From positions 1 through 14,886 of the forward strand of contig JAGBAI010000094.1 in the NCBI GenBank assembly GCA_017939025.1: a DNA stretch of 14,886 nucleotides. The letters are read 5' to 3'. The stretch is from Oscillospiraceae bacterium (lineage in GTDB: Bacteria; Bacillota_A; Clostridia; Oscillospirales; Oscillospiraceae). The position numbers were made by a program, and so were the translations under genes. Positions 6,311-13,300 of the stretch are shown here, piece by piece (position 1 is the stretch's first letter; each line of letters opens with the position of its first letter). Under the pieces are notes generated by a model. It did not search any database, was not told the origin of the DNA, and was given only the letters and a program-made list of their open reading frames with translations.

Positions 6311-7081
6311 ATGAATTCAGAAAAGTATTATATCGCCGTCTTTGACTCCGGCGTGGGGGGCATCAGTGTTTTGCGGCATCTGGTGGCCCATATGCCCGGG
6401 GAGCGGTATGTGTATTTCGGGGACTCCGCCAACGCCCCCTATGGCAGCCGGACAACAGAAGATGTCCGGCGGCTTACGCTGGCGGCGGCGGAAAAGCTGA
6501 CAACCGAATATCCCCTGAAAGCGCTGGTTATTGCCTGCAATACAGCCACCGCTGCGGCGGTGAAGAGTGTCCGGGCAGCGTATCCCGACCTTATTGTCAT
6601 CGGTATCGAGCCTGCCCTGAAGGTGGCGGCAGACCACTTCCCCGGAGGCCGCATCGGCGTTATGGCCACGGAAGTGACACTGCGGGAGGAAAAATTCGAC
6701 CTGCTCCTGCACCGCTTTGACGAAAGCTGCACCATCGAAAAGATCCCGGCACCGGGCCTTGTGCAGCTGGTGGAAGCGGGGAAGGTGGAAGGACAGGAGC
6801 TGGAAGCGCTGCTGCACAGCATTCTGGATCCCTATGTGGGAAAGCTGGATGCCCTGGTCTTAGGCTGCACCCACTATCCTTTTGCGGCGAAGGCCATCCG
6901 CAGTGTGCTGGGGCCGGAGGTGCAGCTGCTGGAAGGCGGTGCCGGCACCGCCCGGGAGACCAAGCGCCGCCTGCGGGCAGCGGGCCTGCTGCAGGAAGGC
7001 CCGGGAGAAATCATCATCCTCAACAGTGCGGACGATGAAGAAATGATAGCACGCTCCTGGCAGCGGTTAAATCAAAGATAA
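6311..7081 (+). CDS. murI: Glutamate racemase
   Basis: Interconverts L- and D-glutamate, supplying D-Glu for the peptidoglycan stem peptide; cytoplasmic and cofactor-independent. At 256 residues it is family-typical. Signatures: VFDSGVGG at 10-17 with catalytic-site D12 and S13, YFGDSANAPYG at 35-45, ACNTATAAA with catalytic C76, and LGCTHYPF with catalytic C186 and H188. The ATG at 6311 is preferred over an in-frame ATG at 6251, because that one lies inside the palindromic element and would add 20 residues before the conserved start. GGGTGAG just upstream is a modest ribosome binding site. It heads the cluster with udk and the HAD, YhcH and DUF89 genes. Confidence 0.96.
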   Translation: MNSEKYYIAVFDSGVGGISVLRHLVAHMPGERYVYFGDSANAPYGSRTTEDVRRLTLAAAEKLTTEYPLKALVIACNTATAAAVKSVRAAYPDLIVIGIEPALKVAADHFPGGRIGVMATEVTLREEKFDLLLHRFDESCTIEKIPAPGLVQLVEAGKVEGQELEALLHSILDPYVGKLDALVLGCTHYPFAAKAIRSVLGPEVQLLEGGAGTARETKRRLRAAGLLQEGPGEIIILNSADDEEMIARSWQRLNQR

Positions 7082-7088
7082 TATTCCA

Positions 7089-7120
7089 CGTAGGGGCCGA
7101 TGCCCACATCGGCCCCTACG
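7089..7120. repeat. Single GTAG-hairpin unit, element G
   Basis: A single perfect hairpin between murI and udk: GTAG 7090-7093, stem GGGCCGATG 7094-7102, loop CCCA 7103-7106, stem CATCGGCCC 7107-7115, then CTAC 7116-7119. With the flanking bases the stem is 14 bp. It has the GTAG foot of the paired elements but only one hairpin and no linker. No U-tract follows, so it is not an evident terminator and the cluster may be transcribed through it. The unit from GTAG through the second stem arm is identical to element H at 10094. Confidence 0.85.
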
Positions 7121-7146
7121 ACATACAAAGAAGAGGAAAGTATAAC

Positions 7147-7767
7147 ATGAATAACATCTTAGTCATCGGCATTGCCGGCGGTACCGGCAGCGGTAAGACC
7201 ACTTTGATGAACAATCTGATTGCCCAGTTCCGGGAGGATGTGACCATCCTCTCCCACGACAATTACTACAAGCGCCACGACGATCTGACCTATGATGAGC
7301 GCTGCCAGCTCAACTACGACGAGCCTGCCGCCCTGGAAACAGATCTTATGGCCCGCCATCTGGATGAGCTGCGAAAGGGCCAGGCCATTGACTGTCCCGT
7401 CTACGATTTTACCCAGCACAACCGGTCTGACAAAACCATCCGCATCGTGCCGAAAAAGGTCATCATCGTGGAAGGCATTCTGATCTTCGAGAACAAGCCC
7501 CTGCGGGATCTGATGGATATCCGCATTTTCGTGGACACCGATGCGGATGTGCGGCTGTGCCGCCGGATCGCCCGGGATGTCCGGGAGCGGGGGAGATCTC
7601 TGGAAAGTGTGCTCAGCCAGTACCAGGACACCGTCAAGCCCATGCACGAGATGTATGTGGAGCCCAGCAAGCGCCATGCCCATATCATCGTACCCGAGGG
7701 CGGCGAGAACTATGTGGCTCTGGAAATGATCACCGGCCGCATCCGGCGGCATCTGGAGGAAATATGA
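7147..7767 (+). CDS. udk: Uridine kinase
   Basis: Phosphorylates uridine (and usually cytidine) with ATP or GTP in pyrimidine salvage; cytoplasmic. It has 206 residues, close to the family's usual 210. The Walker A motif GGTGSGKT is at 11-18 with K17. SHDNYYK at 36-42 and YDFTQHNR near 86-93 are nucleoside-site signatures of the Udk/PRK P-loop kinases. VIIVEGILIF at 105-114 is the typical Walker-B strand, and RRIARDVRERGR at 139-150 the lid region. AGAGGAAAG lies just before the start. The stop codon overlaps the start of the HAD gene (7764-7767), indicating translational coupling. Confidence 0.95.
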   Translation: MNNILVIGIAGGTGSGKTTLMNNLIAQFREDVTILSHDNYYKRHDDLTYDERCQLNYDEPAALETDLMARHLDELRKGQAIDCPVYDFTQHNRSDKTIRIVPKKVIIVEGILIFENKPLRDLMDIRIFVDTDADVRLCRRIARDVRERGRSLESVLSQYQDTVKPMHEMYVEPSKRHAHIIVPEGGENYVALEMITGRIRRHLEEI

Positions 7768-8387
7768 ACTACGAAAGTCTGATTTTTGACATCGACGGAA
7801 CCCTGTGGGATTCCCGGGCATTGGTTGCCGAAGGATATAACATCCAGTTAAAGTCTGAGGGGCTGGATCATCTGTGCGTCACCGCCGAGGACTTAAAGCC
7901 TCTCTTCGGTAAGGTCATGACGGAGATTGCCGATGTGATTCTGGCCTCCATTCCGGAAAATGAACGCTACGATCTGATGGCGCGGTGCATGAAGACGGAA
8001 AACGACTACCTCTTTGAAAACGAGTGTAAAATCGGCTACCCCGGCATCCGGGAGACTATGGCGCAGCTTGCCAAGAACCACCGCCTCTTCATCGTCAGCA
8101 ATTCCCAGTGCGGCTACCCGGAACTGTGCATCCACAAGCTGGGTCTGGGGGATTTCATCGAAGGCCATATGTGCTTCGGTGATACCGGCACCAGCAAGGG
8201 AAAGACCATCCGTGCTCTAATGGAAAAACATAACATCGAAAACTGTGTCTACATCGGAGACACCCAGGGAGACTATGAAGCCACCCTGGAGGCCGGGGTG
8301 CCCTTCATCTGGTGCGCCTACGGCTTCGGCACCCCCGAGGGGTACGAGGCAAAAATTGACAGCTTTGCACAATTGCTGGAATTATGA
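7764..8387 (+). CDS. HAD-family phosphatase (Gph-like)
   Basis: A 207-residue haloacid dehalogenase-superfamily hydrolase with an alpha-helical cap, resembling phosphoglycolate-phosphatase-type enzymes; the substrate is unknown. All four HAD motifs are visible: FDIDGTLWDS with nucleophile D9 and acid/base D11, IVSNSQ with S112, a Lys in SKGKTIRAL (K145 or K147), and IGDTQGDYEA with D166 and D170. The start is set by GGAGGA (7755-7760) and overlaps the udk stop as ATGA. Coupling to udk suggests nucleotide or sugar-phosphate metabolism, but this is inference. Element B begins only two bases after its stop. Confidence 0.88.
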   Translation: MNYESLIFDIDGTLWDSRALVAEGYNIQLKSEGLDHLCVTAEDLKPLFGKVMTEIADVILASIPENERYDLMARCMKTENDYLFENECKIGYPGIRETMAQLAKNHRLFIVSNSQCGYPELCIHKLGLGDFIEGHMCFGDTGTSKGKTIRALMEKHNIENCVYIGDTQGDYEATLEAGVPFIWCAYGFGTPEGYEAKIDSFAQLLEL

Positions 8388-8389
8388 TT

Positions 8390-8499
8390 GTAGGGACCGT
8401 CCTCCCGGACGGCCCGCATAGATACAGCTTTCATCAGCAGAGAATTTGCCCATCGAGGTCAAATTTTCTGACCGGACCGTCCGGGAGGACGGTCCCTAC
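8390..8499. repeat. REP/BIME-like paired palindrome, element B
   Basis: Terminal inverted repeats of 23 nt are perfect. The left unit is GTAG 8390-8393, stem GGACCGTCC 8394-8402, loop TCCC, 8407-8415 (one A-C mismatch). The right unit is stem GGACCGTCC 8474-8482, loop GGGA, GGACGGTCC 8487-8495, CTAC 8496-8499. The arms are the same type as element A. The linker holds CATCGAGG (8451-8458) flanked by AAATTT-type inverted sequence. It sits in the gap between the HAD and YhcH genes. A small hairpin AGCGG/CCGCT (8517-8531) follows, just before the yhcH ribosome binding site. Confidence 0.87.
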
Positions 8500-8555
8500 G
8501 GTATGTTTGTAAATTTAGCGGAACACCCGCTGCAATAAGAAAGGAAGTAATCACT

Positions 8556-8996
8556 ATGATCGTATGTCCCTGGAAAGATATCAAGAAGTATGCTGCCCTG
8601 CTGCCCGGCATTGACGAGGCATTTGACGCTGTCAACGCCCTGACCGAGTACGAGGACAAGAAGAATTACCCCCTGTCCAACGGCAACCGGTTCTTCCTGG
8701 CTGTTCAGTCCACCAAGGCTCCCGACCTGGCTGAGGCACACCGGAACTATCTGGACATCCAGTACATCGTCAAGGGCAAGGAAGTCATGGGCTGGGCCGA
8801 CCTGGCTGACTGCAAGCTGGAAGGCGAGTTCAACGAGACCAAGGACGTGGGCAAGTACTCCGGCGATTTTGAGTACATGACCATCAACGAGGGTGTCTGC
8901 TACGTGGCCTTCCCCGAGGATGCCCATATGCCCGGCCGTCATCTGGATGTTCCCAACGATTTCGTCAAGGTCGTTGTGAAGCTGAAGGTCAAGTAA
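8556..8996 (+). CDS. YhcH/YjgK/YiaL family protein (DUF386)
   Basis: A 146-residue cupin-like protein of the YhcH/EbgC/TabA family, cytoplasmic. Members sit in sialic acid and other sugar catabolic loci and are thought to act on or isomerise sugar intermediates; the precise reaction is not settled for most. The signature EAHRNYLDIQYIVKGKE runs from residue 60 with E60 and H62, and AFPEDAHMPG carries H124; these are the expected metal-site residues. Length is typical. AAAGGAAG precedes the ATG. Its stop overlaps the next gene's start by one base (TAATG, 8994-8998), so it is coupled to the DUF89 protein. No sialic acid genes are seen nearby. Confidence 0.85.
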   Translation: MIVCPWKDIKKYAALLPGIDEAFDAVNALTEYEDKKNYPLSNGNRFFLAVQSTKAPDLAEAHRNYLDIQYIVKGKEVMGWADLADCKLEGEFNETKDVGKYSGDFEYMTINEGVCYVAFPEDAHMPGRHLDVPNDFVKVVVKLKVK

Positions 8997-9868
8997 TGAG
9001 CGTCGGCATCAATACACAATGCCTGCTGTGCCACTTCCGGAGAAATCTGGAAGTGGCACGTCCTTTGGGCACCGATGAGCAGGCCATGGCCTTTGCCAAG
9101 GACATGATGCGGATGTATTTGTCCGCCCCGGAGGGCATTTCCTCCCCCTGGTTCAATCCCCAGGTAAGTGATCTTCTGACCAAGCACTATGGCCTGCCGG
9201 AGGATCGCTTCGCGGAAGAAAAGCGGCAGTCCAATGCCTTCGTCATGGAGCGCCTTGACCGGATCCGGGAATTGGCAGAGGGGGCGGAGGATCCGGTGTA
9301 CGCGGGGCTCCAATTGGCGGTTTTGGGAAATTATCTGGACTTTTCCGCCTTGCAGGGGCAGGTTTCCTTTGAAAAGCTGGAAGAAATGATCGAAAAGGCT
9401 TTACATTGGGAAATGGACAAAAAGGTTTACCATAATTTCTGCCGGGAGCTGGAAACCGGGAAAACCCTCCTTTATCTGACGGACAACGCCGGAGAGATCG
9501 GTTTCGACCGGATCTTGGCGGAGCAGATCGCGAAGAAGTATCCGCAAGTTAACATAACTTTCTGCGTCCGGGGCCATATCACCATCAACGATGCCACCCG
9601 GGCGGATGCGGAAGCGGTGGGCCTGCCGTTCCCGGTCATTGATAACGGCAACCGTGTCCCGGGCACCCAGATCGACCTGCTGAGCGCCGAGGCCAAAACC
9701 GCCCTGGAAACTGCTGACGTGATCCTGGCCAAGGGCATGGCCAATGTGGAGACCATGCGCGGCTGCGGCTATAATGTCTATTACGCCTTCCTGGTCAAAT
9801 GCGAGCGGTTTGTAACGCTGTTTGACAAGCCCATGCTGACCCCCATGCTGGTAAAAGAGCGCCCCTAA
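8996..9868 (+). CDS. DUF89 / ARMT1-like metal-dependent phosphatase
   Basis: A 290-residue protein of the DUF89 damage-control phosphatase family, whose characterised members dephosphorylate sugar phosphates or other damaged phosphometabolites using a divalent metal. The N-terminal CLLC (C9, C12) is typical of the prokaryotic subfamily with a CxxC pair. LTDNAGEIGFDRI at 161-173 contains D163, N164 and E167, INDATRADA contains D199 and D204, and LAKGMANVE at 244-252 contains K246, N250 and E252. Together these form the expected active-site set. The start overlaps the yhcH stop. The substrate cannot be deduced. It is the last gene of the cluster and is followed by two terminator-like structures. 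Confidence 0.87.
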   Translation: MSVGINTQCLLCHFRRNLEVARPLGTDEQAMAFAKDMMRMYLSAPEGISSPWFNPQVSDLLTKHYGLPEDRFAEEKRQSNAFVMERLDRIRELAEGAEDPVYAGLQLAVLGNYLDFSALQGQVSFEKLEEMIEKALHWEMDKKVYHNFCRELETGKTLLYLTDNAGEIGFDRILAEQIAKKYPQVNITFCVRGHITINDATRADAEAVGLPFPVIDNGNRVPGTQIDLLSAEAKTALETADVILAKGMANVETMRGCGYNVYYAFLVKCERFVTLFDKPMLTPMLVKERP

Positions 9869-9877
9869 AGCTCTCTC

Positions 9878-10065
9878 TGGCGCGGCAGCGCCCATGCCTT
9901 CCCCCGGGGGGAAGGTGGATCGCCGAAGGCGAGACGGATGAGGGATGGCGTGCACGAAAGTCTGGAACAGCCCTGAAACATAGTGCTGAATCTAACATTT
10001 CGCGCTCCTCATCCGCCCCAGTGTGCGCACTGGGGCACCGTCCCCCGGGAGGGGGAAGGTTTTTT
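9878..10065. repeat. Long inverted-repeat element J (second family)
   Basis: Starts with TGGCGCGGCAGCGCCC (9878-9893), identical to the outer end of element I. The left arm has hairpin CCTTCCCC/GGGGAAGG (9897-9904/9908-9915), hairpin TCGCC/GGCGA (9920-9924/9928-9932) and CGGATGAGG (9935-9943). The right arm carries the inverted CGGATGAGG (10007-10015), a quite different hairpin GCCCCAGTG/CACTGGGGC (10015-10023/10028-10036), then a CCTTCCCCC-type hairpin. The right outer end is not clear; a GCTGCC/GGCAGC hairpin at 10070-10083 may be a degenerate remnant. Confidence 0.78.
10038..10065 (+). terminator. Terminator formed by right arm of element J
   Basis: Stem CCGTCCCCC (10038-10046) pairs with GGGGGAAGG (10051-10059) with one mismatch around a GGGA loop, and is followed by six T residues (10060-10065). 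This is a standard Rho-independent shape, placed after the DUF89 gene, and is part of the repeat element itself. Confidence 0.72.
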
Positions 10066-10093
10066 ATATGCTGCCGGGGCAGCTGCGCCTCTC

Positions 10094-10128
10094 GTAGGGG
10101 CCGATGCCCACATCGGCCCTTGTTTTTT
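10094..10128 (+). terminator. Element H: single GTAG-hairpin with U-tract
   Basis: GTAG 10094-10097, stem GGGCCGATG 10098-10106, loop CCCA, stem CATCGGCCC 10111-10119, then TTGTTTTTT. The unit through the second stem arm is identical to element G, but the closing CTAC is absent and a T-tract follows, making it a plausible Rho-independent terminator. With the terminator at 10038-10065 it insulates the upstream cluster from the surface-protein gene. Confidence 0.7.
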
Positions 10129-10163
10129 GTCGCAAATTTACAAGCTTTTTTTGAAAAAAAGTA

Positions 10164-10192
10164 TTGTAAAAATTATCATAATATGGTATAGT
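10164..10192 (+). promoter_or_regulatory. Promoter of surface-protein gene
   Basis: TTGTAA (10164-10169), a 17-bp spacer and TATAGT (10187-10192). Immediately upstream is a T-tract/A-tract palindrome (10145-10161) resembling an UP element. Initiation would fall near 10198-10200, leaving a leader of about 188 bases. The leader shows a GGAAAA/TTTTCC hairpin but no riboswitch that was recognised. Confidence 0.65.
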
Positions 10193-10386
10193 GACCTATG
10201 AGTGGAAACTATGCCACTGCTGTATCCCTGACTGAGAATGTACACCTTGCGCACTGGCCCGTCTCCTTGTGGGATTTCCCGGAAAAGTGTCGTGACCTGT
10301 CATTTTCCGCCCAGGAATGTTTCCGAAACGCAAAAAGATCCCTGGATGAAAATGTGTACTTTATGAACCAAAAAGGAGTCGTGATC

Positions 10387-13300
10387 ATGAAACACAACGT
10401 AATGACACGCCTGCTGTCTCTGGTGCTGGCGCTGACGATGGTTATGTCCATCGGCATCGTGCCTGCAGCAGCGACGGAAGACGAAACCTCCGTCTGTACA
10501 GAGCACCAGTATACCAATCTGGTTTCTGACAGCGCCACCTGTACCACTGCCGGTACTGTAGTCTATGCCTGTGCCTGTGGCGCAGAGCAGGCTCAGGAAA
10601 GCCCCGCCAAGGGCCATTCCCATGAGGGCACCGTGACCCGTGAGGCCACCTGCACCGAGGCAGGCCTCAAGACCTTCACCTGCTCCGCCTGCGGCGATAC
10701 TTACACCGAGTCCATCCCCGTCATCGCCCACAGCTATGAGAATGGCCAGTGCGGCTGCGGTGCTCAGGACCCCAACTACCAGCCCAACAACGAGGGCGGC
10801 GAGGACGATGTCCCCACCGAGTGCACCTGCACTACCCTGTGCAGTGAGAATCCCGGCTGTGCATACTGCGCTCTGGAGGGCACCAAGTGCAAGTTCGACC
10901 AGACCGTGACCGAGGACGATGAGCCCGTGGTTGTGGAGTGCGACAAGTCCGCCGAGTGCAAGGCTGAGACCCATGCCGAGGACTGCGAGAAGGCTAAGGC
11001 CGACGCTGAGGCTGCTGCCAAGGCCGCCGAGGAAGCCAAGGCTGCCGAGGAATCCGCCAAGCGGGTCGCCGATGTGCAGAAGCTGATCGATGCTCTGGCT
11101 ACCGAGTTCTATGAGAGCGAGCGGGAGGCCAAGCTGGCTGAGTACAACGCCTGCACCGAGGCCATTGCCGCCCTGACCGAGGAAGAGCGCGCCCAGCTGG
11201 ATCTGACCAACTACTATGCAGCTGCCAATCCTCAGACTCTGGAAAATCCTGTGTACGTTGCCTATATTGGCGACCAGGGTTATGAGTCCCTGTCCGCTGC
11301 TGTGACTGCCGCCGCTCCTGGTGCTACCGTCACCCTGAAGGCTGGCGAATACAACATGGTCAATGTCAACAAGCAGCTGACCATTAAGGGTGAGAGCAAG
11401 ACCGACACCGTCATCAATTTCGGTGGTGCTTACAATCAGTCCGTTGCATCCGTGACTGACATCACCTTTGAGAATCTGACCATCAACAAGAATAATGTTC
11501 TTTATTCTGGCTTCCATCATTCCACCAAGGAATCCTACGTCGATTGTATCATCAATGGCGTACTGTGGACATACGCTCCCACCGCTGTCTTTAGCGGCTG
11601 TGTATTCAACCAGACCGGAAATGACTACAACATTTGGGCATACGGCACTGGCACAAGCAGTGTAAGCATTACGAACTGTGAGTTTAACTGTACCGGTAAG
11701 TCCATTCTGGTCTACTCTGACCAGCCCAGCACGATTCTGAATGTCAGTGTCAGCGGCAGTACCTTTAATGCGTCTGCTCAGCAGAGCGGCAAGGCTGCAA
11801 TTGAGATCGATGCAACCTTGGTTGGCACTGGTAAATACTACACTGTCAGCGTTGACGGCAGCACTGCTAACGGCTTTGCTACTGGCAGCAACAGCGAAAG
11901 CCCTCTGTGGAACAACAAGACCAATGGCAATGGCGTCAAGAGCGTTGAAAACATCGTTTATGTAAACGGTGAAAAGGTTCTGGATCTGCCTGTAACCAAC
12001 GAATTCTTCCCCGTTCTGGTGGCACAGGGCGGCGAGATCACTCTGACTGAGGATATCACCGTCTCCGAGACCATCACCGTTGACAAGCCCGTTACCATCA
12101 ATCTGAACGGCAACAACGTGACCTGCTCCAATGGCTTTGCCTTTGAGGTCGCAGGCAACCTGAACCTGACCGGTACTGGTACTGTCAAGGGTGAGGTTGA
12201 CACCATTCTGATGAAGAATGGCGGCGTGCTGACTGTCAACACCGGCGTTACTGTCGAGGCTGGCTCTGACTGTGCCATCCTGTCCAATAAGGACAATGCG
12301 GTCACCGACTGTACCGTGAACATCGCTGGCGGTAAGGTTGTCTCCAAGTCTACTAAATATGCCGCGATCTCCTTCAATGGCAATCATACCGGCGTAAAAC
12401 TGAACATCAGCGGCGGTGAAGTTACTGGCGATGACGCAGCCATTTACTTCCCCTGCACCGGCACGCTGAGCATGACCGGCGGCTCTATCACCGGCGCTAC
12501 CGCCATCGTTGCCAAGGGCGGCACCACCACCATCTCCGGCGGCAGCATCAACGGCAACGGCACAAAGGTTAATTACGACCCGAATGGCAACGGTCAGGGC
12601 TGCACCGGCGACGCTCTGATGGTCGTTAAGAACGATGGCTACAGCCTGTCCGGCGTTACCATCACCGGCGGCACCTTCACCTCCACCAACGCTTCCGCCG
12701 TGGCAGCTTACGGCGGCGCAACCGGTATCTCCATCACCGGCGGTACCTTCAGCAGTGATGTTACTGCCTATGTCCCCGTTACCCACGAGCAGAAGATGGA
12801 GACCGGTGTGGTTTCCGCGAAGGAAAACAAGAACGTTCCCGAAAGTGCCGGTACCACGGCTGTGGATACCAGCGATGTTACAAACACTGCCGGTATTGAT
12901 AATAACAATATCACCGCCATGGGCACCAACGAAGTTGCCCAGCAGACCACCGGTCTGGATGCCGCACTGAGCCAGACTGCTGTCAATGATCTGGTTAAGA
13001 ACATGGACACCAGCGGCGCTGACAAGGTGGTTCTGAATCTGGAAATCGAGGTTCAGTCGGTCACCAAGGAGTCCGAAACTGCCAATGTTAAGGTTTCCTA
13101 CGACGTTACCCCCGTCCTCCAGCCTGTGAAGGAAGTGGAAAGCGCTGGCGGCGAAACCACTACTACCGAAAAGGTCGGCACCGGCGAGGAACTGGAAACT
13201 CTGGAAAAGCCCATCACCTTCCGCCTGCCCCTGCCCGCTAACACGACTTCCAAGCTCGTCAACGTCTGGCACGAAAGCACCTTCCTGGGCGCATTTGAGG

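Noticed and set aside
7089..7120. Terminator between murI and udk
   Set aside because: The stem is strong, but neither strand has a U-tract after it, and udk has no evident promoter in the 65-base gap, so readthrough is more likely.
28..10119. CRISPR-like array from repeated palindromes
   Set aside because: Copies are dispersed one per gap with kilobase spacing and variable sequence. There are no regular spacers and no cas genes.
10199..10386. Riboswitch or other known structured leader before the surface-protein gene
   Set aside because: Some short hairpins exist (for example GGAAAA with TTTTCC), but no conserved core of a known riboswitch class was recognised and no terminator or sequestering hairpin covers the ribosome binding site.
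10300..13272. A 990-codon open frame on the minus strand, and another of 440 codons at 13429-14751
   Set aside because: Both lie antisense to the surface-protein gene, which has a signal peptide, ribosome binding site and recognisable modules. The minus frames are Gly/Asn/Val-rich mirrors of its repeats, with no ribosome binding site or known motif.
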